From contig JAEUIA010000075.1 of NCBI GenBank assembly GCA_016795245.1, forward strand, positions 1 to 64,000: DNA of 64,000 nucleotides, in the 5' to 3' direction. Below the pieces are notes generated by a model that saw only the letters and a program-made list of their open reading frames with translations, was not told where the DNA came from and did not search any database. The translations under genes and the position numbers were made by a program. This DNA is from Planctomycetota bacterium (GTDB lineage Bacteria; Planctomycetota; UBA1135; GCA-002686595). This document shows, piece after piece, positions 30,810 to 38,250 of this stretch (the stretch's first letter is position 1; each line of letters starts with the position of its first letter).

Positions 30810-33114
30810 CGATGCCTCCCCACCAGTGCATCATCGCCGCGAATTGCTCGAACACGCGTTCGGACCAGCGCACCGGCGTCGCGCGATCGATGTCGGCGAA
30901 CCACTGATTGTCGGAGAGATCGCGGTCGAACGAATAGCGATTCTCGGGATCGATGACCGCCGACCGGAGCTTCTCGCGCAGGGGCCCGCGACCTTCGAGC
31001 GGCTTCCACCATGTCGTGCGCGATTGTTCGTCGCGCGACCAGGTGAGTTGCTCTTTCAGACCGCTTTGCCAGGTCAACTCGAGCGTGAGCGGCAACAGCA
31101 GCTCGCCCTTGCGGCGGACCACTACGTCCACGAGCCATTCGGTCGCCGGCTTGTCGTCACTCTCGTCCACCTCGTCGTCTTCGCCAGGTTGCGTGGCCTT
31201 GCGCTCCACCCACGCGCCGGATGCGTCGATCATCCAGCCGCGCGGCGACGTCGCGGGCTTTTGCGCGACTTCGACCTTCCAATCGAGTGTCGCAGTGCTG
31301 CGAAACGCCTGCTCGAAGTACCACGCGACATCGACCTTCGAGCCTTCGAGGAAGGTGTCGAAGAAGTCCTGCGGGTAGGGATGCCGATAACGCCAGCGCT
31401 CCGAATAGAGCCGCATCCCGCGCAAGAAGTTGTCTTCGCCCACGAGCCCTTGCAGCGAGCGCAGGGCCGTAGCGGTGCGGCGGTAGCTGTTCGTGCGGTA
31501 GCTCGTGTGATCGCAGTAGGTGAACGCCATCCGATCGACCGGATCCGTGTCGGGGTCGCCCAGGTATCCGGTGCGTGCGGTCTCGCGCGGATCGACGAAC
31601 TGGCGCGCGTACGAGAACAACGGTTGATCACGCCACCAGTCGAGGAATGCAGAACCGCGCAACGGCTCGAGCTTGATGCCCCAGCCCAGCGACCAACGCT
31701 TGCCGCTCAGCGCGTCTTCGAGCACTCCCCCGCCGGGAAGCGGCGCGAGTCCGACGCCGGCGAACGGCAGGCCTGAGAAGTCCGTGGTCCGAATGCGCGG
31801 TCCGTAGCGCAGCCACAGCGCTTCGTTTTGTGTGAACGTGTTGAATCCTTCGTCCAACCACGCTGCTTCGAATTCATTGTTGCCGACGAGCCCGTACCAG
31901 AATTGATGGCCGGCTTCGTGCACCGTCACGCTCTCCGGTTCATGCATCGCTTCGCGCGTGAAGAGTCGCGTGCCGGCCGTGAAAATCGTCGGGTACTCCA
32001 TCCCGCCGGCCGCGCGAGCGCCCCAGGCCGGATCGACGCACGTGATCTGCTCGTACGGGTATTCACCGAACCACAGCCCGTAGAAAAACAGCGCGGTGCA
32101 GGTCGCCTCGAAGTGCCGCTGGCCTTGTTCGTAGTGTTCCGGCTGGAGCAAGACCGTGACGTGCACATCGCGCAGTCGCATTTCGGCCGGAGCACGGCCC
32201 AGAGCCAGCGCGACGCGGTCGACTTCGTCTTTGTAGCGTGCGGCCCACTCGTCGTAGTGGAACGTGGCTTCGTATTTCAGTGACGTGGCATCCGCGACCC
32301 AGGCGAAGTCGTGCACGCGCGGCAATTTCCCGGTGCGATCCAGTGCCGCCTGATCCTTCTCGGAGGGCGCCACGTACCTGACCTTGACGCGTCCTTCGCC
32401 GGCGCGGGAAGGCTCTGCTTGCACGCCCGAAGCTCCGATGCCGGATTCGTAGCGCGCCGGCAGGTCGAGCTCGACGTCGTACGCACCGTAGTCGCTGAAG
32501 AACTCGGTGCTGCGGTGGAATTGATGACAGTTCCAGCCGTTTCCCGTCTCGTAGACACCGAGCTTCGGGAACCACTGCGCGATGAAGAGGAAATCGTCCT
32601 TGTAGCCGGTGCGACGACGCACGCGTGGGATCTTGGCTTCCCAAGTCAAGCGTGCGACGACGACCTCGCCGCTCTTCGCGACGGTCGGCAGTTTCACGCG
32701 ACACACGGTTCGATCTTCGGCACGCCTGTCGTCGGGCGATACGAACTCGATGGACGAGACCAGTTCGTCGCGACCGACGATTAGCGAGGTGATACGGGTC
32801 CAACCCCACTCACCGTCCTTCACGTCGCGATTGCCTGAACCCGTCTGGAGCAAGTGCGTCGAACGATCGTTGGCGAACGCGTTCCAGTACAAGTGGAACC
32901 ACAGATCGGGCACATCGTCGCGACTCTCGTTGACCCAGCGAATCGTCTCGACGCCGCGCAGCATGCGCTCGGGTTCGTCGTAGCGGACTTGGATCGAGTA
33001 GTCGGTCCGGCACGAATTCACGTCGCCGGATTGCGCGCCGACGGGCACGCACAGACATGCGCCCGCGAACACCAGAAGGTGCCCGATCCTGCCTGCGACA
33101 CCCGGATGGGACAT
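30802..33114 (-). CDS. M1-family zinc metallopeptidase, exported
   Basis: The protein has 770 residues from the ATG at 33114, which gives a signal peptide (HLLVFAGACLCVPVGAQS). The zinc site is canonical: HEAGH at 399-403 and Glu422 in AAWLDEG, 18 residues after the second His. The GAMEN-like exopeptidase loop reads GGMEYP, shortly before. The N-terminal region fits the beta-saddle of M1 aminopeptidases, and the C-terminal region is extended with an acidic Glu/Asp patch. It should trim peptides in the periplasm or at the surface. The frame stays open to 33336, but that part lacks a signal. The 224 bases upstream hold the divergent flgM-like gene's promoter. Confidence 0.85.
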   Translation of the reverse strand: MSHPGVAGRIGHLLVFAGACLCVPVGAQSGDVNSCRTDYSIQVRYDEPERMLRGVETIRWVNESRDDVPDLWFHLYWNAFANDRSTHLLQTGSGNRDVKDGEWGWTRITSLIVGRDELVSSIEFVSPDDRRAEDRTVCRVKLPTVAKSGEVVVARLTWEAKIPRVRRRTGYKDDFLFIAQWFPKLGVYETGNGWNCHQFHRSTEFFSDYGAYDVELDLPARYESGIGASGVQAEPSRAGEGRVKVRYVAPSEKDQAALDRTGKLPRVHDFAWVADATSLKYEATFHYDEWAARYKDEVDRVALALGRAPAEMRLRDVHVTVLLQPEHYEQGQRHFEATCTALFFYGLWFGEYPYEQITCVDPAWGARAAGGMEYPTIFTAGTRLFTREAMHEPESVTVHEAGHQFWYGLVGNNEFEAAWLDEGFNTFTQNEALWLRYGPRIRTTDFSGLPFAGVGLAPLPGGGVLEDALSGKRWSLGWGIKLEPLRGSAFLDWWRDQPLFSYARQFVDPRETARTGYLGDPDTDPVDRMAFTYCDHTSYRTNSYRRTATALRSLQGLVGEDNFLRGMRLYSERWRYRHPYPQDFFDTFLEGSKVDVAWYFEQAFRSTATLDWKVEVAQKPATSPRGWMIDASGAWVERKATQPGEDDEVDESDDKPATEWLVDVVVRRKGELLLPLTLELTWQSGLKEQLTWSRDEQSRTTWWKPLEGRGPLREKLRSAVIDPENRYSFDRDLSDNQWFADIDRATPVRWSERVFEQFAAMMHWWGGIGG

Positions 33115-33266
33115 GCGTTCATGATGCTGGGCTGGATCTGGGTCTACAAGGGCGGATCGCTCGTAAGCTGCGCCATTCAAAGGAATTGTGGACGCTGCCT
33201 GTGGCCCGAGGGGGCCGGTACGGAAGACTTTTCGCGCGACATTGCAGATTTCGAAAAGCACCCCTC

Positions 33267-33293
33267 TCAACCGAGGGCCCGACCTGCCGATAC
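33267..33293 (+). promoter_or_regulatory. Sigma-28 (FliA)-type promoter for flgM-like gene
   Basis: TCAA at 33267-33270, a 15-base spacer, then GCCGATAC at 33286-33293. The flagellar sigma-28 consensus is TAAA-N15-GCCGATAA, so the -10 matches 7 of 8 bases and the spacing is exact. It lies 46 bases before the ATG of the flgM-like gene. Confidence 0.7.
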
Positions 33294-33338
33294 TTCTCGG
33301 TGGAATCCCATACCCTCTCGGGGGAAGGTGACCCAACC

Positions 33339-33698
33339 ATGGCGACGATCAACAACGGAATGTCCGGGCCTCGGAAAGTGCAAGACGGCGAGCTGACCGT
33401 CGATATCACACGTCCGAACCGGCAGATGAATGAAGCGGCTTTCAAGGAAGTCGAAGAGCGTCGTGCGCATGACGCCGAAGCTCGTGCCAAGGAGGCCGCA
33501 CGCATTGCCGCACGGCCTGATCGAATCGAAGTCTCCTCGGAAGCGCGTCTGATGCTGGCCCGCAGTGAGGCGGGTCGTCGCGACGAAGCCGTCGAGCACA
33601 AGCAGCGCGTGGCCGACCTGCGCGAACAGTACCTTGAAGGCAAGCTGGTGACTCAAGAGCGCGTCGAGAAGGCCGCTGAGTCGATCCTCGGCGACTGA
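33339..33698 (+). CDS. flgM: FlgM-like anti-sigma-28 factor
   Basis: This 119-residue, highly charged and probably disordered protein starts at an ATG preceded by GGGGAAGG. The C-terminal half has the FlgM pattern: IEVSSEARLMLAR, a charged linker, RVADLREQYLEGKLVTQERVEKAAESIL, matching the FlgM helices that bind sigma-28. FlgM holds FliA inactive until it is exported through the completed hook. Supporting context: a sigma-28-type promoter upstream, fliA in the facing cluster, and a position at the edge of the flagellar locus. It is somewhat longer than typical FlgM because of an N-terminal extension. The similarity is in pattern rather than strong identity. Confidence 0.65.
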   Translation: MATINNGMSGPRKVQDGELTVDITRPNRQMNEAAFKEVEERRAHDAEARAKEAARIAARPDRIEVSSEARLMLARSEAGRRDEAVEHKQRVADLREQYLEGKLVTQERVEKAAESILGD

Positions 33699-33730
33699 CC
33701 GGTACGCGCCTCGCAGCGCCTGAACCAGCG

Positions 33731-33765
33731 ACGCGACCTGGGCTCCTCCCGAGCCTGAGTCGCGT
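33731..33765. terminator. Hairpin between convergent flgM-like and lipoprotein genes
   Basis: ACGCGAC (33731-33737) pairs with GTCGCGT (33759-33765). Inside it GGCTC (33741-33745) pairs with GAGCC (33751-33755) around the loop CTCCC. TTTT follows shortly downstream on the plus strand. It suits termination from both directions. Confidence 0.65.
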
Positions 33766-33815
33766 TGTCCTTTTCGGGGTTCGTGTTCGAACCTCGACCG
33801 CCGCAATCGCGGGCG

Positions 33816-34436
33816 TCAGTAGGACATTCCGACCTGTGCAGCAGCGAACTCGGCGAAACGCAACGGCGAGAGCAAGTAGAGGTCGGCGGTCTCGTTCGCG
33901 CCGGGCGTGCCGCGCTCGTTCGCGAACCAGGCTCGCAGCGCCCGCTGAGTGCGCTCCTGGGCCGCGTCCAGGCGCAGTGATGAGCTCCAAATCGGCAGGC
34001 CGGTGTCACAAGCCGTCAACTCGATCTCGAGACCGAGTCGCTGCGGCGCATAGGTACGACGCTCCGTGATGTTCGTAGTGACGAAGCCGTCGAGGTTGTA
34101 GCGCCGCGCCAGCGCGAGGACCGCTTTGGGTTCGATGCGCCCGGTGCGGAAGGGCTCGTTGTTCGGCACTTCCGTCACGTCGTTGCGGTCGAGAACGACG
34201 ACTTCGGCGTGCATGCGCGCCGAGAGATGCAGCGCCAACGCGCCCTGCAAAGCTCGTTCTTCGTCCAAACGCAGATCGCGGGCGACGATCGGCAGAATGC
34301 CCACGCGCCGCAGCTCGTACAGGTCGCGGTCAGCCGCGAGCCGGACTATCGCGAGCGGTTCGACGTTTTGGCGCACGGTCCCGCACGCTCCGCAGAGCAG
34401 CGTCAACGTCACGAGTGCTGTGGTGCAACGCATCAA
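33816..34436 (-). CDS. Flagellar-locus lipoprotein, unknown function
   Basis: This 206-residue protein has a lipoprotein signal, LLCGAC (Cys18). The body has an alternating strand/helix pattern: RVGILPIVARDLRLDEERALQGALALHLSARMHAEVVVLDRNDV, then VLALARRYNLDGFVTTNIT and LEIELTACDTGLPIWSSSLRLD. That order resembles the CsgG/FlgT-like fold, in which helices recognise ageing promoter-like peptides less than they assemble outer-membrane structures. The match is by pattern only and I give no gene name. It overlaps the preceding lipoprotein gene by 4 bases and is the last gene of the fliO operon. A periplasmic or outer-membrane role in the basal body is plausible. Confidence 0.55.
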   Translation of the reverse strand: MMRCTTALVTLTLLCGACGTVRQNVEPLAIVRLAADRDLYELRRVGILPIVARDLRLDEERALQGALALHLSARMHAEVVVLDRNDVTEVPNNEPFRTGRIEPKAVLALARRYNLDGFVTTNITERRTYAPQRLGLEIELTACDTGLPIWSSSLRLDAAQERTQRALRAWFANERGTPGANETADLYLLSPLRFAEFAAAQVGMSY

Positions 34437-35035
34437 TGATCTCCCGTGGCGGCACGACGCTTGTCCTTGGGCGAGGATTGCGACGAACCCTGAACGGAGG
34501 CGGCGGCCTCTTCACGCATGCGGATGTCGATCTGCATGGTGAGCAGCTCTTTTTGTGCCTCGAGTCGCGCGATCTGGGCCGTCGTGAGGCGTGCGGCGAG
34601 ATCGAGCGATTCGGCCAGGAGTGCGTCGCGCTCGCGGATGATCTTCGTCATCTCCGTGCGCAGCACGGCGCGCTCGTCGATGCCCATGGTCACCTGCTTG
34701 CGTTCGACTTCGAGCGCTGCTTTGAGGTTCATGACCTCTTCGGCATAGGCGTTCTTCTCGGCCACGGCATTCGTGTACAGCTCCAGCAACGAGGCGCGGC
34801 TGCCCTCGCCTTCGCCGAGCTCGCGCTTGGGTTCGGCTTCGACGCGGACGGCGCCCGTCGGCCCGGGGACGATCGGCGTACCGTCACGCGCGTAGAGGCG
34901 GCCTTCGACCGCCGGCGCCGGCCCGGCCGGAGTGGCCGAGGCAGTGTCGATGTTCGCCGGCACGCTGCGCGACGCGACGCAGGCGGACAGCGCCAGCGTG
35001 GCTGCGAGAACGGCGTGTGCGTAGTGAGTTTTCAT
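34433..35035 (-). CDS. Flagellar-locus coiled-coil lipoprotein
   Basis: The protein has 200 residues from the ATG at 35035, which has GGAGAG upstream and directly yields the lipobox LSAC (Cys19). A Pro/Ala/Thr-rich linker is followed by a long predicted coiled coil (residues of about 85-180: LLELYTNAVAEKNAYAEEV through LEAQKELLTMQIDIRMREE). The C-terminus is Ser/Lys-rich. No family is recognised. It overlaps its neighbours by 4 bases on each side (35032-35035 and 34433-34436), so it is translated with the flagellar operon. It could be a structural periplasmic element around the rod or motor. Confidence 0.6.
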   Translation of the reverse strand: MKTHYAHAVLAATLALSACVASRSVPANIDTASATPAGPAPAVEGRLYARDGTPIVPGPTGAVRVEAEPKRELGEGEGSRASLLELYTNAVAEKNAYAEEVMNLKAALEVERKQVTMGIDERAVLRTEMTKIIRERDALLAESLDLAARLTTAQIARLEAQKELLTMQIDIRMREEAAASVQGSSQSSPKDKRRAATGDH

Positions 35036-35268
35036 GCTCTCTTCTCTCCTTGCCCGTCGGCGCCGCTCTCGAAGTCCAGCTCGACGACGGTGGTTTCGCC
35101 GCATGAGCAGGTCACTTCGATCGCAAACGGACGGCCTTCGTGTTCGACGATGACGGCGCGCTTCGGCTTGCTGCAGCGCGCAATCGATGCGTCTGCGATC
35201 GCCGGAGCTCGCACATTCGAGTCAGCGAGCTCGACTTGAGCACGCTTGATGATGGTTCGGTGGGCCAT
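35032..35268 (-). CDS. Small flagellar-operon protein with CxC motif
   Basis: This 78-residue basic-to-acidic protein contains ARCSKPKRAVIVEHEGRP, and later EVTCSCGETTVVELDFE. The CSC plus an earlier Cys might coordinate metal in a minimal zinc-ribbon-like unit. There is no signal or transmembrane segment, so it is probably cytosolic. It starts 7 bases after the preceding small gene and its stop overlaps the lipoprotein start by 4 bases. No known function is recognised. Its retention between fliA and the lipoproteins suggests a flagellar regulatory or assembly role. Confidence 0.5.
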   Translation of the reverse strand: MAHRTIIKRAQVELADSNVRAPAIADASIARCSKPKRAVIVEHEGRPFAIEVTCSCGETTVVELDFESGADGQGEKRA

Positions 35269-35275
35269 GTGTCTG

Positions 35276-35506
35276 TCACGCGACGACGTTCACGCGCGCG
35301 CCGACGCCTTCTTCGTCACCGGAGCTCGCGGCTGTCGCATCCGCCTTCGGCACAGGCATGGGCTCCACCGGGCTCGGCGCAGACTCGTCGTCCGCGAGAT
35401 CGAGAGAGAACGCCCGTCCGTCCTTCTCGCGCTGTCGACGATCAGGACCCACAGGGACGCCGCGGAAAGGCTGGAGCACGAGGTGTGCGCGTTCGATGTT
35501 GCTCAT
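35276..35506 (-). CDS. Small hypothetical protein downstream of fliA
   Basis: This 76-residue protein has an N-terminal segment MSNIERAHLVLQPFRGVPVG followed by an acidic, low-complexity Pro/Ala/Ser-rich tail, probably disordered. There is no signal peptide or membrane segment. The ATG overlaps the TGA of fliA by 4 bases (ATGA at 35503-35506), which is the best evidence that it is translated. No function can be assigned. Confidence 0.45.
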   Translation of the reverse strand: MSNIERAHLVLQPFRGVPVGPDRRQREKDGRAFSLDLADDESAPSPVEPMPVPKADATAASSGDEEGVGARVNVVA

Positions 35507-36225
35507 CCGCCACCCACTTCCGAGCGTGCGCCCAATTCACGGTTCAAGCGATACAACGCGCGGCTGTGAATCTGACTGACGCGCGACTCCGTCACGCCCA
35601 TGACTTCGCTGATGTCGCGCAGCAACAAGCCTTCGCCGTAGTACAACGTGATCACAGTTCGATCCGGCTCCGGCAGTCCCTGGATGGCTGCGATCAGGAG
35701 CCCCTTCATCTCGCTCCACTGCGCACTGCCGACGGGATCGTCGCTCTTTGGATCAGCGACCAGGCTGCCGATCGAACCGGAGGCGGTTTCGACGTCGAGC
35801 GAACTCTCGACCACGCTGCGGGCCGACTGCAGGATCTCGTCGACCTCGTCGAGACTGGCTCCGAGTTCCGCCGCGATCTCCTCGATCGCCGGGATGACAC
35901 CGTTGCGTTGTTCCAAAGCTGCGACGGCCTGCTCGAGCGCGCGCAATCGTTCACGCCTGCCGCGCGGCAGGAAATCCATGCGCCGTAGTTCGTCGAGGAT
36001 GGCACCGCGGATTTTGGGGAATGCGTAGGTCGAGAACTTGAGGCCGCGCTCTTCCTCCCACGAATCCGCAGCGGCGATGAGACCGAGCATCCCGAATCCC
36101 TCGACGTCTTCGCGCAGCAGCGTGGGCGGAATGCTCATGCGGCCCACGATGTGGCGCAGAAGCGGAATGTGCTCGAGGATGAGCCGATCGCGCACGTTCA
36201 GTCCGTCGAGTTCGTTTTCAGACAC
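35503..36225 (-). CDS. fliA: Flagellar RNA polymerase sigma factor (sigma-28)
   Basis: The protein has 240 residues with sigma-70 regions 2, 3 and 4 but no region 1, as in FliA/WhiG. Region 2 includes REDVEGFGMLGLIAAADSW and FSTYAFPKIRGAILDELRRMD, whose end is a FliA hallmark. Region 4 includes LPEPDRTVITLYYGEGLLLRDISEVMGVTESRVSQIHSRAL. It directs late flagellar genes. Candidate targets in this window are flgM-like, fliD and fliC, each with a TCAA/TCAT-N15/16-[G/A]CCGA-type promoter. It lies inside the fliO operon, so it is probably made in the sigma-54 middle stage. Confidence 0.93.
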   Translation of the reverse strand: MSENELDGLNVRDRLILEHIPLLRHIVGRMSIPPTLLREDVEGFGMLGLIAAADSWEEERGLKFSTYAFPKIRGAILDELRRMDFLPRGRRERLRALEQAVAALEQRNGVIPAIEEIAAELGASLDEVDEILQSARSVVESSLDVETASGSIGSLVADPKSDDPVGSAQWSEMKGLLIAAIQGLPEPDRTVITLYYGEGLLLRDISEVMGVTESRVSQIHSRALYRLNRELGARSEVGGG

Positions 36226-36415
36226 CGCCGCCTCCGCGTGATATGAAGGCGTTCCCGCACCGCACGATGAGGAGCACCGCGATCAGGGCTGCTGCTCCGC
36301 GCCACGACGCCGTCAGGAGCGAGTTGTGTGCCAAGAGGCTCACCAACGCCGTCGAGGCGCCGGCGATGACGGCCAGCTTTCGTCCAAGCACTAGCCAAGC
36401 AGATGCCGGGGACAT
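36218..36415 (-). CDS. Small two-helix membrane protein between flhG and fliA
   Basis: This 65-residue product has two hydrophobic segments (KLAVIAGASTALVSLLAH and GAAALIAVLLIVRCGNAFI) and a short Gly/Arg tail. It starts 23 bases after the flhG stop and overlaps the fliA ATG by 8 bases. That spacing, and the lack of alternative coding here, make it likely to be real. No convincing ribosome site precedes the ATG, so the true start is uncertain. The function is unknown; co-translation with fliA hints at a link to the flagellum. Confidence 0.5.
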   Translation of the reverse strand: MSPASAWLVLGRKLAVIAGASTALVSLLAHNSLLTASWRGAAALIAVLLIVRCGNAFISRGGGGV

Positions 36416-36438
36416 GTCGGGAGGTGTATCGAGAGGGA

Positions 36439-37287
36439 TCAAGAAACCCTTGAGGGGTTGGAAAGAAATTCCACAGGCCCCGCCAGCCGCGAGATGCGTG
36501 TCGTGAGCGCGGCGAGGCAGCTCTCCGCGAGGCTTGGGCGCGAGTCGAGCGCGAAAGGACGCTGGAAGCGGGCCGCCATCTCGACGGCTCCGGAACCCGG
36601 CATCCAGCCCGCGTTGCGCGGTGAGCGCGACAGGAAGCGCTCGCAGACGAGACGCAGCTTCGCGGCGGTGGCCTCGGCTTCCTCGATGCCGTCGGCGCGG
36701 TTGATCAAGAGTTCCGGGGTTGCGACCTCGGAGTCGTTCGCGGCCGCGAAAGTGTGCAGCGCCTTGATCAACCCGTACGCGTCGGTGATCGCTGCCGGAT
36801 CCGGTGTGGTGACGACGAGCACGTGATCGGCCAGTCCGCAGAAGGCGAGCACGTCCGGCCCGATGCCGGCGGCGGCATCCGCGATCACGATGTCGTACGA
36901 GTTCGCCAGTTCGCGCAGCGCTGCGCAGAGCCGCGTGCGCTGTTCGAGGGACAATTGCCCCATCTCCGGCGTGCCTGAACCCGCGGGAAGGACTGCGAGT
37001 CCGTGCGACGTGCGCAAGATGCACTCCTCGAACGAGCAGCGCTCCATCAGCGCATCTTCGATCGTGCGGCTCGCCGTCAGCTTGAGCATGACGAGCGTGT
37101 CCGCCAGGCCTAGATCCAGATCGACGAGGAGCGTGCGCTTCCCGCGCTTCGTGAGCGAGAGCGCGAGGTTGGTGGCGATCGTCGTCTTGCCGACGCCGCC
37201 CTTGCCGCCGGCGACCAGCACGATGGGGGCTCGGGTGCCGCGAGTCGATGCGCGCGTACGTTCGGCGACGGAAACGATGGTGTTCAT
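36439..37287 (-). CDS. flhG: MinD-like ATPase controlling flagellar number
   Basis: The protein has 282 residues from the ATG at 37287, whose ATGA overlaps the flhF stop. A deviant Walker A motif AGGKGGVGKTTIATNLAL is followed by LLVDLDLGLADTLVMLKL and a DAAAGIGPDVLAF switch region, as in the MinD/FlhG group. FlhG works with the SRP-like GTPase FlhF to set flagellar number and position, partly by stimulating FlhF GTP hydrolysis. In some bacteria it also restrains the sigma-54 regulator. The expected N-terminal activation sequence (about 20 residues, starting MNTIVSVAERTR) is present but not strongly conserved. It acts at the membrane. Confidence 0.88.
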   Translation of the reverse strand: MNTIVSVAERTRASTRGTRAPIVLVAGGKGGVGKTTIATNLALSLTKRGKRTLLVDLDLGLADTLVMLKLTASRTIEDALMERCSFEECILRTSHGLAVLPAGSGTPEMGQLSLEQRTRLCAALRELANSYDIVIADAAAGIGPDVLAFCGLADHVLVVTTPDPAAITDAYGLIKALHTFAAANDSEVATPELLINRADGIEEAEATAAKLRLVCERFLSRSPRNAGWMPGSGAVEMAARFQRPFALDSRPSLAESCLAALTTRISRLAGPVEFLSNPSRVS

Positions 37288-38249
37288 GACAACCTCCCGC
37301 GCAAGCACAGGTCGGCGATCGCATCACCGTCGGCGCGCTGCAGATGTGCGTGGACTTCAGGGCCGTCAGACAGGAACGCCAACGGCAGGTTGCTGTCCAA
37401 GATGTGCTCGAGCACGGCCATGGGTTCCTTGGTTTCGTCGAGTTTCGTGATCACGGCTGCGGTCGGCTTGATCGCGGAGAGAGTCGTGGTGACCGCGCGC
37501 AGCACGCTGCCTGATGTCGCGGCCGACAGCACCAGGTAGGTTTCCAGTGCCGCACCAACATTTGCACAAGCGGCGCTCAAGCGTTCGAGTCGCGCGATGT
37601 CTCGATCGGGACGCCCGCTGGTGTCCACCAAGATCAAGTCAGCCGTCGCGATCGACGCGATGTCGATGTCACTGCCGGTCTTCGCGACACGGAAGGGTGT
37701 GTTCAAGAGCGCCGACCACGCGCGCAACTGTTCGACTGCGCCGGGACGGTCGGTGTCGAACGTGACGAGTTCTACCCGGCGACCGGCCTTCACGAGGCGC
37801 ATGGCGATCTTCGCGACCGTCGTCGTCTTGCCGACGCCGCCGGACCCGGCCAACGCGAGCACCCGCGCTTGACCGCGAGCACGCGGCAGACGGGCTGTCT
37901 CGAACATGTCGCCGATGACCAGGGCCGCCGTGTCGAGCACGTGGATATCCTCGGCCTGCCGCTCCTCGATCGCGGCGAGCACACGCTCGACGAAGTCCGG
38001 CGACGCGCCGTTTTGTTTCAGACGTCCGGCCACTTCGGTCAACGCCAGATTCTGCGGAGACACCTTCTTGTCTGCGCGCACTCCCACGACCGGAGGCGGC
38101 GTTGGAGCCGGCTTGCGCGCGACCGTCAACGTCACTCCTCCGCCGGCGGCCAGTTCCTGGCTGACGACGATGGCGTCGGATCCGTGCAGATGCCGGGCTC
38201 GTTGCAAGGCCTCGCGCAATGAAGCGCCTACGACTCGATGAACGTGCAT
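37284..38249 (-). CDS. flhF: SRP-type GTPase for flagellar placement
   Basis: The protein has 321 residues. The short N-terminal basic region begins MHVHRVVGASLREALQRARHL. It is followed by the NG GTPase with G1 LAGSGGVGKTTTVAKIA, the TFDTDRPGA stretch, G3 ILVDTSGRPDRD and G4 VITKLDETKEPMAVL. FlhF localises early flagellar components at the chosen site. It is shorter than many FlhF proteins because the N-terminal B domain is reduced. It lies between flhA (one base away) and flhG (4-base overlap), the order found in many polar flagellates. Confidence 0.9.
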   Translation of the reverse strand: MHVHRVVGASLREALQRARHLHGSDAIVVSQELAAGGGVTLTVARKPAPTPPPVVGVRADKKVSPQNLALTEVAGRLKQNGASPDFVERVLAAIEERQAEDIHVLDTAALVIGDMFETARLPRARGQARVLALAGSGGVGKTTTVAKIAMRLVKAGRRVELVTFDTDRPGAVEQLRAWSALLNTPFRVAKTGSDIDIASIATADLILVDTSGRPDRDIARLERLSAACANVGAALETYLVLSAATSGSVLRAVTTTLSAIKPTAAVITKLDETKEPMAVLEHILDSNLPLAFLSDGPEVHAHLQRADGDAIADLCLRGRLS

Positions 38250-38250
38250 A

